The notes beneath the pieces are model-generated. The model was not told the origin of the DNA. It made no database searches and saw only the letters and a list, made by a program, of their open reading frames with translations. The position numbers were made by a program, and so were the translations under genes. Below, in pieces: positions 22,691 through 33,291 of a stretch of 64,000 bases of DNA. Each line of letters opens with the position of its first letter. The first letter of the stretch is position 1. Source of the DNA: Tomocerus qinae. Its lineage: Eukaryota; Arthropoda; Collembola; Entomobryomorpha; Tomoceridae. Location: NCBI GenBank assembly GCA_020055645.1, contig CM034546.1:61876001-61940000 (forward strand), written 5' to 3'.

Positions 22691-24454
22691 GATGTATCTG
22701 TTCTACTTAAATCTGGAATTTCTGAATCTTGAACAATATAAACCATCCTTTATTAAAACTAATCCAACCGCAAAAAAGCAAGAAAATTTTTACAATAAAT
22801 AGAGGTAGATATATAAACGATCCATGTAAAACCTGCACTTTTTGCTGTGCCAATTCTTGTTCTTGTTGCACTACCAACTTGCCATAAGTAAAACCATTCC
22901 ATATAGCATCACAAAATATTTTTGTAACTGGAAAGAATGCGAGAAAGGTATATTTATGACGCAACTTAGTTATGTTAAACTTCATAACCTTTAAATTCTA
23001 TACCAGAGCAGTATATGATGCACTGACCTTAAGGTTTTAAATGCTGTACAATGCCTTATGTAATGTACAAAGGATAAACATATTTAGAGTGTCTGAAAAA
23101 AATTTAATATTCTAGATTATTTTGAGCTGGTAAAATGGCTCTTAAAGACAATAATAGGCAATTCTTCATAAAGTATTGATAACCATTTATACGGTATGCA
23201 CATTGCTAATTGCCTATAAGTTAGCATCCTTTGAATGTACAGATACGACCAATGCGGAAAAATGACAAGGAAGTAGAAGATTCAGATTAGGATATATATA
23301 CGTATGGACGGTTCATTTCCGGAAATACAGTTTCCTATACTTGTTTCCTATTTGTTGTCAAATAATAAATGGATTGAAGCCATTTTCTGTGCCAAAGTGG
23401 ATTAAGGCATTGTATCCTTAACGTGCGTCCTTAGCTACCACTAAGCAACTAGCGGAATTCCGAATTCCTTCGAAGTAGGAATTTTCTACAGGAATAAGAA
23501 CGAAAGTAGGGAGAGCAGAAATAGTATGCTGTTTGAACGGCAAATGAGACTGTGAGAGAAATACAAGTCGCATGATTTATCCGCTCTGTCGTTCTCCTTT
23601 GCTGTGTACTATACTTGAAATTCAAATTGTATTTTTCGACCATTTCGGTCATAACTCTAAAACGGGTACACTGAAAATTTTCACTAAGGACGCACATTAA
23701 AGGACGATATATGCTAAATATAATTTCGGATCCCCTTAATCGATTTTCTGAATGCCGAATGTGTTATAGTTTATTTACTATTTAGTTGGCATTTCTAATT
23801 TTTTTAATGAAGAATGACATTTTCATTATTGATTGCCTTGATTATAAAATATCAAAATCTTAATCCGTAATCGTTGCGGTATCCGGATAGGGAGGTGTGG
23901 ACGAATTGGATAAAATGGTTTTTATCCACTGGAAAAAATGATTTTATCCGGAAAAAATTAATTTCATCCGGACATAATAGCTATGTCTAGTTGGCAAAAC
24001 CAATTTCATCCGGAAAAAACGCAACCCTGATTTTAACCTTCACTTCTCCATTCTTTAACGAAACAATCGAAAACGTAAGAAAATTAATACATTTGGTTTA
24101 AGTTAATATAAAAGGTGACATTCTTCATTAATTACAACTAACCTGCCATTCTATCTATAGAGTATCACCAAATACTGCTGTAACTGGGAATGACTTAAAA
24201 CGCAATCCAGGTATGTCAAAATTCATAAACTTAAATTTTATGCCAATATGTGACATTTATTGTGATTTGAATCGTGGAATTGCTCCTGAAAAATTATTTC
24301 CTTTCGTAGAATATCATAGGATAAAGTACAAAAAATTTAAATGAAGTAAGCCTAGATTATAAACATGTTTTAACGATATGCTTTAAAGGAAATAGGAAAT
24401 GAAAATTCTACTTCCTTATAAGCCAAAGCTTTCAGGAAATGGATACGGAAAATG

Positions 24455-24462
24455 TATAAAAG
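24455..24462 (+). promoter_or_regulatory. Candidate TATA box of C2
   Basis: TATAAAAG within a block (GGAAATGGATACGGAAAATG before it, CAAAGAGTTGTG after it) that is almost identical before C3. The ATG follows 138 bp downstream, with AATAAATGAAATA also conserved between. Confidence 0.65.
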
Positions 24463-24599
24463 AAGCGACAAAGAGTTGTGGTACAACTACAATCATTAAC
24501 TGCCAGGTGTAGAAATAAATGAAATAATTCCTATTTGCGTCTACAACACAAAAAAATCTTACATTATTTTCGAATTCAATTCCATAACAACATAATATT

Positions 24600-26804
24600 A
24601 TGGGGAACAGGAGTTATTTTTGTTTATTAGTGCTACACTTTATCCTAGTTCACTCATCTAGCAGTCATAAACAGTCTGACCACATTCTCTCAACTTTAAC
24701 AAATTCAGTGCACAAAAACTGTAGGCAGAACATATTTTTGTATGACACAGAGGACGGGGAAAGCGTAGAACTTCAATTCGTGGAGCAACCATTTGTCCTT
24801 GTTAGGGCGTCTACAATTAAACTTCCTGATTTTTACAAAAAGGAACTGAAATTCCCCTTGGGAAACTTATACAATGTTCATTTATTTTATTATCTTACAT
24901 TGCCACTAAATGGCTTATTTTCTGAAATATTTTATAAAAACGTCTCCACAATTGGCACTTCCCATAAATATTTAAATTGCATTTCATACTTTCTTTTGTT
25001 TCCTGAAAGTCAGTATCAGTTGTATCCAAAGCCAGAACTGTTTTTGGCATCTGAATTTATCAAATCTGCTTATACTGACATTAATATTGGACGAAATTTA
25101 GATGTTGAAAAGAAACTTGGAGAAAAACAAATTGGTTTCAAACGTTCTGACCGAACATTCCTATACTATTTCGAAGTAACTGTCTCTGAGAAATACAACT
25201 TTGCACAATATAATGTATCCAAAGTTCAACTTATTTTGGCTGCTCTCCAAAATTACCCTGAAAATTCATATATTTATTCTTTTACTAAAGAAAACCAAAA
25301 TCATTACAGTATTAAAGGAATTTATCGAAATTTAACGAATTATGTTGATATTTTACGTAATAGCAATGATGTAGATCAAACTCATGTTATGATAGTAGAC
25401 TTAAACTACGAAAGTGTTGTCAATTTTCAAGTCGAGTCAATAATGAAACTGAAATATTATGCACAATTCTCAACACCAATCTTGGTAAATTTGCATCATT
25501 TTCCGGTTTATGAAGAAAAACTCTTACAAGCCGAATCCTTCAAGAAGATCACACGAAAATATTCAGTTCCATTAATTGTGGCATCTATACTGCTTTCGGT
25601 ATTTAACAACACAGTCTTTTATGAACAACCAGAGTTTCTTGTACCCAGTGAATATTACGCATTGGGGTTATCTTGGTATCAACAAGTGATGTGGCCTTTA
25701 CAAATTTATGCTTTCTCACCTGTAAAGGAGGACGTGATGAATTTTATTACCTGCCACGGATATTCGGAGGAATTATCATTTTATGTTTTCTTGCGTCCAT
25801 TTGAAAGTGATTTTTGGTGGACTATTTTAGTTTGCATGGCGCTTATTTGCATTTGGTTGTGCTTTCTAATGCACTATGTCAAATGTTATGATTACACAAT
25901 GTCTGTTTTGATACTGTATGCATATTTACTAGAAATATCGTACGATGTACCAGCGAAACTAAAGAAATCTAGAGCTTTTAACATTTTCATTTGCACATTT
26001 ATTTTGATGGGAATCGTGGTTACCAATGGATACAAAGGACTTATTACTAATTATCTGACAATTAAACCAGTTACCAAGCTAGAAACATTTGACGAAATAT
26101 CTGAAGATAGTAATTATTTGCAAATAGACCTCGCCCGATTTAATAACACTATGGAATCACTTTCAGAAAATATTTATAATTCCAATCTTGAAATGTTAAC
26201 ATCAAAAGTGGCCACATGTGGAAAGGTTATATTTTATGACAAGGTCTCTCGTCTCGACAGATTTTACGCCAAAACTGCCAAATTACCACCAATGTCTGAA
26301 GCGAATTCATTTTACTACGAGGGAACCGTTAATTCACAAGATTTTGGAATTGCGGATTATCTAGTTCTGCGTGCTGAATATTTTTCCATTATGTTGAAAA
26401 ACAGAATGCACTTAATAATTCAGTCAGGAATTCTACCTGTTTGGGAACATTTCATAAATAAACAATGGATTATAGATGAAGGAGGAAGAATATCGGAAAA
26501 CTCGGTGAGAATAAAATCCATCGGACTTGATTCAAATATTACGACCGTTGCATTTGTTTATTTAATATGTATAGCTGTCACAATTTTAGTGTTTGTATTG
26601 GAAAATTACAAACAAATTTTTAAATTACTAACAATTCTCAAAGATTGTTTCAAAAAATTTATGTCTGTATTCCCAGTCCTGTGTAAATGTAGATACATAC
26701 ATTGTCGTCAGTTTAACGAATATTTACGTAATATTTTGGCCAATCTTCGATTCTTAAATTGGGCGCGTCAGCGTCAACATCAGACATCAACCCCACAGTG
26801 TTAA
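24600..26804 (+). CDS. Divergent ionotropic-receptor-like channel, type C copy 2 (C2)
   Basis: Single exon, 734 residues, ATG at 24600 and leader FCLLVLHFILVHSSSS. The same order as C1: long extracellular part, HGYSEELSFYVFLRPFESD, TM1 about 404-426, pore-like LILYAYLLEISYDVP, TM2 about 461-483 (FICTFILMGIVVTNGYKG), S2-like lobe, TM3 about 649-672, and a short basic tail (RFLNWARQRQHQ). It is closer to C3 than to C1. It has no A or B partner of its own, so it looks like a local duplication inside unit 1. The lobe after TM2 (residues about 495-530) is the most variable part among the C copies, which would fit changed ligand contacts. That is inference. Confidence 0.87.
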   Translation: MGNRSYFCLLVLHFILVHSSSSHKQSDHILSTLTNSVHKNCRQNIFLYDTEDGESVELQFVEQPFVLVRASTIKLPDFYKKELKFPLGNLYNVHLFYYLTLPLNGLFSEIFYKNVSTIGTSHKYLNCISYFLLFPESQYQLYPKPELFLASEFIKSAYTDINIGRNLDVEKKLGEKQIGFKRSDRTFLYYFEVTVSEKYNFAQYNVSKVQLILAALQNYPENSYIYSFTKENQNHYSIKGIYRNLTNYVDILRNSNDVDQTHVMIVDLNYESVVNFQVESIMKLKYYAQFSTPILVNLHHFPVYEEKLLQAESFKKITRKYSVPLIVASILLSVFNNTVFYEQPEFLVPSEYYALGLSWYQQVMWPLQIYAFSPVKEDVMNFITCHGYSEELSFYVFLRPFESDFWWTILVCMALICIWLCFLMHYVKCYDYTMSVLILYAYLLEISYDVPAKLKKSRAFNIFICTFILMGIVVTNGYKGLITNYLTIKPVTKLETFDEISEDSNYLQIDLARFNNTMESLSENIYNSNLEMLTSKVATCGKVIFYDKVSRLDRFYAKTAKLPPMSEANSFYYEGTVNSQDFGIADYLVLRAEYFSIMLKNRMHLIIQSGILPVWEHFINKQWIIDEGGRISENSVRIKSIGLDSNITTVAFVYLICIAVTILVFVLENYKQIFKLLTILKDCFKKFMSVFPVLCKCRYIHCRQFNEYLRNILANLRFLNWARQRQHQTSTPQC

Positions 26805-26999
26805 TCTAGCGTGGACGTGAATATGGAATAAGTGAAGATTTGTCTTGTCATGTAAACATTATCCATATTTAAAATCAATCAATAATTCATCATAATTTCA
26901 AAATAATAACCATAATTTCATATTTCATGTGCATGCAAAGGTAATTTATAATTTCATTAATTGTATAGTGTAGTCGTAAAGTCGTCGCAGACTATTATA

Positions 27000-27143
27000 A
27001 CATCGGTGAAATAAAATCTACTGTAATTGAAGAATCAAATATCATGACAGTTGCATTTCTTTGTTTTATATGTATAGCTACCACAATTTTAATTTTTATA
27101 TTAGATAATTGTAAATTCATTTTTAAATTACTGATATAAATTG
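27000..27143 (+). pseudogene. TM3 relic of a lost type C gene
   Basis: The frame beginning ATCGGTGAAATAAAATC reads SNIMTVAFLCFICIATTIL and continues FILDNCKFIFKLL to a stop. It matches the TM3 segment of C1-C3 (SNITTVAFVYFICIAITIL). Nothing of the upstream gene remains. It lies 200 bp after C2. Confidence 0.85.
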
Positions 27144-27794
27144 ACAGAATTATTAGAGATGAGTAAATTAAAAAAGACAACATAGTTGAGTGAAATGATT
27201 TAGGTCTTCGGATAGCTGCTGGCATTATAAGAAAACGATTTGAAGGAAAACATTAATTTTTACAACATCAGAGGTTCCTAAAGGTAAAATTTAAAAAATT
27301 AAAAAAAAATAACTGCTGAACTGATTTAAATGAAACCTTTACCAAAATTTACGTAATAATTTGTTCTGACTTATTTTAAAAATTATTCCGAAATGTCGAA
27401 TTTTACCGTTTCAAAAACGGATATGAAATTTAAAAATCGTGTTTTGGAGAAAATACAAGTATTTTTATATAATTCTGCCGGACTCAACTCAAAGAAGACC
27501 CTTAATGTCCATCCCAGCATATAAAGTTAACTGTTACCTGCGAACCCCAATAGGAGTCACAGATCAAGTACTCAATAAGGAAATAAAGCATGTGAGGTAT
27601 CAATCGAAAGGCAATGACTTGAATAGTCATAATATGGTATTTATTCCGTTATACCTCCAGTTGAGGGCAAAGGTCAAAATTTAATTTTTCTACAAATAAT
27701 ATAATGTGAATTTTCAATTTAAAAGGTAATGAAATAAACAGTCATAATGCGGTATTTATTCTTGACTAATACAAAAGTCTACACAATTATAATT

Positions 27795-27912
27795 ATGGCA
27801 TCCCCAGGGCCGCAGCCAGAAAAAAATTTCGGAAAATTTTTGGCTTTTAAGGCAAAAATTCCTTTCCTTTCTTCGATTTCGGGGGGGGCGGCCCCCCCCC
27901 CCCCTCGCTGCA
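27795..27912. repeat. MITE-like repeat with G-run/C-run palindrome
   Basis: Begins CAGGGCCGCAGCCAGAAA, the same terminus as the short element at 59986-60102, and contains GGGGGGGGCGG directly followed by a run of 13 C. A palindrome GCATAATATGCATATTATGC follows at about 27910. The homopolymer lengths may be assembly-sensitive. Confidence 0.6.
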
Positions 27913-28452
27913 TAATATGCATATTATGCAACAGCTAAGCTGTAGAAATGACAACAATCAAACAACAAATTAGATTTCTTTTCACAGCGTAATTGTATTG
28001 CTGACAGTCAAAGTTCCACTGCTTATCAGTTACATTTGTCATTATTGTATAAATAGTATAAATCAAATTCAATACACATACACAAATTATCAATAATTAG
28101 TGATTTAATCACATAATTATAATGCATCAAATAATAAGACCAATAATAAATAATTAAATGTAACAAGTTTTACCTGTAGAAATGACAAGAATAAAACAAC
28201 ACATGCGTTAACTACGTTAGTTTGCCAAGACCCCCTCCCTCGTCTGTCGCCATCACCTTCAAATTATAATATAACGTTATACCTTAGTATAATATGTAGA
28301 TAGCGACAAAATTAATATAAATGTAGAAGATCATGTTTTGAATTGTAAATTCTCTTACAATTAACTGATGAGATTCTTAATTTTAGGCAGTTCAAGGTGT
28401 AGGCTACATCTTCTGTTTTGAAATGGATATTAAAGAAGAAAGTACAAAATAG

Positions 28453-30429
28453 TCAACGTAACCTTTCAACATATGTCTTACAATTATGTTGAAATTGCAT
28501 TTTTTTAATATACAGTTTGATTCGCCAATATCTAAGTTTGTTTATCGTAGCTTGAAAGACCGATGAACTGAAACTAAAAAACCAAGTTTGGATGGAAAAA
28601 TAAAGAATTATTTTATTCCAAAAAATTTCTACGCAAAATGAAATGAAAAATCCTAGAATGAGATATCCACACAAAATAATTATCGTATGAATTTTCATTC
28701 TTAAGTAGATGCCCACGGGTCGGCTTTCTTCATACTTTATTTTTGAATTGAATTTTTTAGATGGGAGATACTTCTTAAACTCTAATTGTTCTTGCCAAAG
28801 GGAAAGAAGTCCCTTCTCCTGCATTCGTTTAAAATACGCTTGGAAATTATGACGAAAACAACCGAAGAAAATATACGACTTTGGGATTGTATCTACAATG
28901 TCTTCGGTGGTCATACAGTGTCCACCAGTTGAATATAGTTTGGGTATTCTGGCCACAGAATAATGTCCATAATTTTTGTTAGAGATGGCAAAAATTTTCA
29001 TGGAATTGTTAGTTATCAAATTTAACGTCACTTGTGTATTATTTCCAATTGGTTTTTCTATTTTCGTGTCATAAATATAAACACTGGAATTCATCTTTTC
29101 TAATACTTTGTATTTATCAAACAACTCAGTTCGGTTTTCATTCAGATTGATTCTTCGGTCTATAATCCACAACAACCTATAATTATTTTCCACGAGATCC
29201 TTAAAGTCCTTCAATATTTTCTTGTCTGGAGTTGCAATGATTTCGCTAGTTATCCAAGTTTGATAGAGAGTAGTAATTGCAAATCCCGTGGTTGCTACTA
29301 CCACGAACAGACTCCTCCTTCTGTTATAAACAACTCCCTGGTCTAAAAGAACAGCTGCCAAGGAGATCAAAATCCATCCTAGTTTCTTAGCTGCAGAATC
29401 TGTCGACCCGAAAGATAAAACAAAAAATGAGAGTGGGAGAAGAGAGATGATGAGGAGCCAGCAATGATCATCAAATGTATTCTGAATCAACACCGACAGA
29501 GGGACGTCGTGGAAATTCGGGGACCCCTCACAGTAATAGGGAATCATATCTTCAAAATACTGAATGAATGTTGTTTTATGCCAATTGTAAGTGTACAGTT
29601 TCGAATATGAGCCCAACATGTAAATCATTCCATGATTTGGATCTGATTTAGAATAATATAAATTCCTCGAATAAAGTGTAGTAAAATTTAAGGCATCAGC
29701 CATTGTTTCCATTGCTCTGTATTCACCGAGGCAAGTCATGTTGTTCATTTTAATCATAGAATAAATAGAATTCTTGCAAGCAGGCCATGATTTAGCTTTT
29801 TTGAAAGGAAAATCTATTTTCTTCCCAGGAATTGTAGAGGCATGTAGATGTCCATTCAGCGAGTACCAAACTTCTTCCCAATCTTCATCTTCCTTAATTT
29901 CTATGTTTGCAACGAATCTCCTTCGTTTGTATAGCTGGCCGGTGTGGACTGTATGGTGAGTGGAATTATCGATCCGCAATATAAAAAGCGGACTAGACAA
30001 CTCATGACTGAGACTTAATTGCCATTGATGATGCTTGGTTTCGACTGCCCTATGACCTGGAACAATTATGAATATAGAAGAGAGTCGGTTAACTTCTTGT
30101 CCAAAATATGAAACTATTAGATGTCCAGGCCAAAAATCTGGCTCCATTAGAATATTGACGCTACAATCACTGTTTGACAAATCCCGTGGATTCTCTGGAT
30201 GTCGATTGAAGCGTTTCGTCCAGTCATACGTGTGGTCTTCAATTATCGTCCACGGCTGAGAATTTTGATTTGACAACAAGAAACTCGTCGTCCACACAGA
30301 ATTCTTAAATACAATCAGGTTGAAATCACAATTTTTGTAAAATGATAAATTTGGAATTCCGTTGGTTGGCTGAAAAACAGACAACTCCAAAAAACAAAGA
30401 ATGAAATTTGATAATATTAAGAAATGCAT
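28453..30429 (-). CDS. Divergent ionotropic-receptor-like channel, type A copy 2 (A2)
   Basis: Single exon, 658 residues. The frame is open further upstream to 30498, but the start aligned with A1 is the ATG at 30429 (MHFLILSNFILCFLEL leader). The channel layout is as in A1: TM1 CWLLIISLLPLSFFVLS, pore-like WILISLAAVLLDQG, TM2 with TTGFAITTLYQTW, TM3 HTIIILCGYLILGFFISFCV. The stretch from TM2 through most of the following lobe (about residues 380-488) is identical to A1 at the protein level, while the leader, TM1-pore linker and C-terminus differ. The C-terminus is 16 residues longer than in A1 owing to an indel. It faces B2 head to head. Confidence 0.82.
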   Translation of the reverse strand: MHFLILSNFILCFLELSVFQPTNGIPNLSFYKNCDFNLIVFKNSVWTTSFLLSNQNSQPWTIIEDHTYDWTKRFNRHPENPRDLSNSDCSVNILMEPDFWPGHLIVSYFGQEVNRLSSIFIIVPGHRAVETKHHQWQLSLSHELSSPLFILRIDNSTHHTVHTGQLYKRRRFVANIEIKEDEDWEEVWYSLNGHLHASTIPGKKIDFPFKKAKSWPACKNSIYSMIKMNNMTCLGEYRAMETMADALNFTTLYSRNLYYSKSDPNHGMIYMLGSYSKLYTYNWHKTTFIQYFEDMIPYYCEGSPNFHDVPLSVLIQNTFDDHCWLLIISLLPLSFFVLSFGSTDSAAKKLGWILISLAAVLLDQGVVYNRRRSLFVVVATTGFAITTLYQTWITSEIIATPDKKILKDFKDLVENNYRLLWIIDRRINLNENRTELFDKYKVLEKMNSSVYIYDTKIEKPIGNNTQVTLNLITNNSMKIFAISNKNYGHYSVARIPKLYSTGGHCMTTEDIVDTIPKSYIFFGCFRHNFQAYFKRMQEKGLLSLWQEQLEFKKYLPSKKFNSKIKYEESRPVGIYLRMKIHTIIILCGYLILGFFISFCVEIFWNKIILYFSIQTWFFSFSSSVFQATINKLRYWRIKLYIKKMQFQHNCKTYVERLR

Positions 30430-31339
30430 ACTAGACTTCTCAGTAATGTAATAGTGTACAATGCTCAAACTACAGTGTACAATTTGTAAAACATACAAAT
30501 AAAAACTATTTTAAACAAATTTTCGCTTTGAAAACAATCACCATTAATGTCAAAGACTAGAATAATTTTTACTATTAAAAGTAACGACAATCTGAGAGTA
30601 TATACAGACTAATTCGTTATGATGTTTCCCCTTCCCAAAGCCTCCCTCTGATTATGTGTCAGAATATCCTTCCCACCAATTCGTACAGAATCTTCTTTGT
30701 GAATCTAATGAGCCCTACCACGTCAAAATTGCAAAGAGTGAAAAAAATTGGAAATAACAGTTGGAATTTCCCAAGATTCTGCTAGTTTTATATCGGAAAT
30801 TACACGAAATTTTGTTTGCAATTTCGTCAATATAAATGGCTTTAAAACTTAAATTTTGAAGGGATAATTATTGAATGCGTCTATTTAAAGTACAGTACAG
30901 TTACAACTGTGTACATTGTTTGTTTGGATTGTATCAGTTTATATGGATGACCACCGAATAGTACTGATGCTTTTTTGATCCTATATATTGATTCCAGGTT
31001 TATAGTGGGTTCTTGCAAATATATTCGTATTGTGGTAACAAGAAGTTTCTATATAGACCGTAGACTAAGAAGAGTAAAGTACATTAAACTATAGAAACAA
31101 GTAAAATTACAGTAGTACCATTCCACGATTGGTTGAATTACATTAATCTAATCCGAGAATATTCCCTACTGTACTTCTACATAAATATAAAATGTTCTGT
31201 ACAGTATTTGTCTATATAGGTATTCCTTTTTACTTCGTATTTTCTCCTCTTTGCATAAGTAGAGCAGAGCTAAATGTCTTTCTCCTATTTACTTTTTATT
31301 GATGTCGCGTTCGAAGTCGTTGTCATGGGAAAATCCTTC

Positions 31340-31450
31340 CTAGGTTCTATAGATATTAGGTTCTATATTATGTACCTGTAGATATTAGGTTCTATATTAT
31401 GTACCTGTAGATATTAGGTTCTATATTATGTACCTATAGGTATTAGGTAT
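31340..31450. repeat. Minisatellite, about 29-bp unit x3
   Basis: Units of TAGATATTAGGTTCTATATT plus ATGTACCTG repeat three times with a degenerate fourth. Unit 1 has a single related copy near 8995-9040, so expansion followed the duplication. Confidence 0.8.
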
Positions 31451-32790
31451 TAATTGCTTGACACAATATTTCGTTTGCTTCACCTTCTACACTTGTTGTA
31501 CTCAGCCTTTTTTCTCACATTTTCTATCACTCTTTAGGCCGTTGTTAATAATTATTGGAATAACTGTTATATTACAACACAATGGGCATTAGAGCTTACC
31601 ACATACATGTTTTACACAGATAGTTAGGCATTGTAAGATATGAATTTCAAAGTAAGTGTAATAGTCTTCGGGGACAGTTCTTATGGTTTAAGGGGATGGC
31701 GGGGATCAACGGTGTACGCTAACAGTTCAGTGGAAGGGGCTAACTCCAAGTTAATATATTATTTATAGTGAAACTGTTACCTATTAAACACTAAAAAAGC
31801 TATATCCGCTTAAGATAAATGTATCAATAGGTTTTCGGAGAAAATTTTGTAAAAAATGAAGACCTGGAAAGTCATAAATCCGTCTGTATTATGAACGTTG
31901 TAAGCCATGAGGGCTCCTCAAGACTTCCAAACCATGTGAAAATCAGCGTCTTGAGTCTTGACATATACCTCCAAATATCATTAGCTTTTCTAAGCTCTCG
32001 TTTGACTTTGTAACTTGAGCAGGTTTGCAAAGTATGAGCTGAAGTTCAGCACAAAACAATTTATATGCTCAACTCGTACTCAAATTGTATCGATTATGTA
32101 TGTACCTCTATTTAAATGTACAATTCGTTTTCGTTTCTAATCTAGGCTACCTGCCTGATGTATGTATAACGAGCCAAAATACTTTGCACTAGTTATATGT
32201 AAATCGAGTCAAGCAAATAATTATAATCCAAATACACGAACAACTACGCCTCCTTTTTATTAGCTATATAAGACTAAATATATTTAGTCCTATATTGTTA
32301 GTTCTATTTGTATTTCGTTGTAAAAGATTTAGTACTATTATGTCCTGTATTTCTGGTTGTTTGACTTATTAATATGATAGTTATAGCTTTCTTTAGAGGC
32401 AATCAATATCTTTTCCCACTAAATAATTTAGATCTCATTAAATAGTCGAAGCTTCTAACATTTAACCAAAGTCTGCTTTTTGTTCGATTACTCCCATGGT
32501 AGATGCGTCCAGGTTTTTAAATGTTACATTGAATTTAAGGAATTTATAACGTACCTGCTTATATGCAATTCCTTTTATTTGTTTATGTTTCAATAATCAG
32601 ACTTGCAAATGCATTTTGAATTGAAATCCTATTTGAGATTTCAGCGAACTTTACCTTCTCTTTAAGTAAATACTATTACTGTCGGTCAATCCGTCCGTTC
32701 TGAAATCCCAATGCAGGATTACTTCTACAAATTTTGGAGACGATCTAAAATATTAGGTAGCTAATAACTTCGCTGTTTGCATTACGAAAT

Positions 32791-32952
32791 TATATCGTCC
32801 TTTAAGGAACCATTTAGCCGAAATCTATTTTTCGTTTTGTGTACAAAATAGCCTAAATATATATTCTGCACCAAACAAAAAATAGATTTAGGATATTTCG
32901 TACACAATCGAAAAATAGATTTCGGCTAAATGATTCCTTAAGTAACGATATG
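32791..32952. repeat. Fold-back MITE before B2
   Basis: Orthologous to 11112-11271: TCCTTTAAGGAACCATTTAG with inverted ATTTCGGCTAAATGATTCC at the other end. Half-site interior GTTTTGTGTACAAAATA. Predates the A-B duplication. Confidence 0.75.
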
Positions 32953-33291
32953 CCAGACATTACAATCCCCAATACCTATCTTTTTCCAGCTTACATAATA
33001 AACATCATAATCTAACTTCATTAAAGCGACCAATTTCATAAATGCTTTGGCCAAAATGGAATATTATTTTTAACCTTTATAATATATCCATACTTATTAG
33101 CACCAAACCTTCGAAAGCGCGGAGACAAATATATACCAAAACAAAACTATTAGCTTTGTCTTTACAAAACACTGTGAGAATTTAGTCCGCTGAGTAGGAT
33201 TAAAACTTCCTGCTGTTCTTAGATTGTGAAAACTACTATAAAACAAACCGTTATAATTGACTTTGATTGAATTCCGAATACACATTTCAAA

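Larger units (their letters stand above)
21240..24599. other. Spacer between C1 and C2
   Basis: Holds a B-type 3' relic (21478-21655) and a hAT-like MITE (21992-22690). From about 23080 it carries the upstream region shared by the C genes. At 23880-24020 there are several ATCCGGA(A/C) words (TTTTATCCGGAAAAAATTAA and relatives) in a short irregular repeat. A fold-back-like piece near 23350-23420 resembles the family at 32791. No gene supported. Confidence 0.7.
26805..28452. other. Spacer between C2 and the 3' end of A2
   Basis: Contains a C-type relic (27000-27143) and a G/C homopolymer repeat (27795-27912). An open frame at 27439-27684 has no domain. The last 300 bp resemble the sequence just before A1's 3' end (5900-6147), marking the start of unit 2. 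Confidence 0.7.
30430..33291. other. Divergent spacer between A2 and B2
   Basis: Aligns with 8077-11610 but lacks the 268-bp fold-back. It carries a 29-bp minisatellite (31340-31450) not expanded in unit 1, and the shared fold-back at 32791-32952. The 190 bp before B2 are almost identical to those before B1. No gene supported. Confidence 0.75.

Noticed and set aside
30430..30498. Upstream ATG extending A2 by 23 residues
   Set aside because: A1 aligns from MHFL and that position starts a signal peptide; the extension is not conserved.
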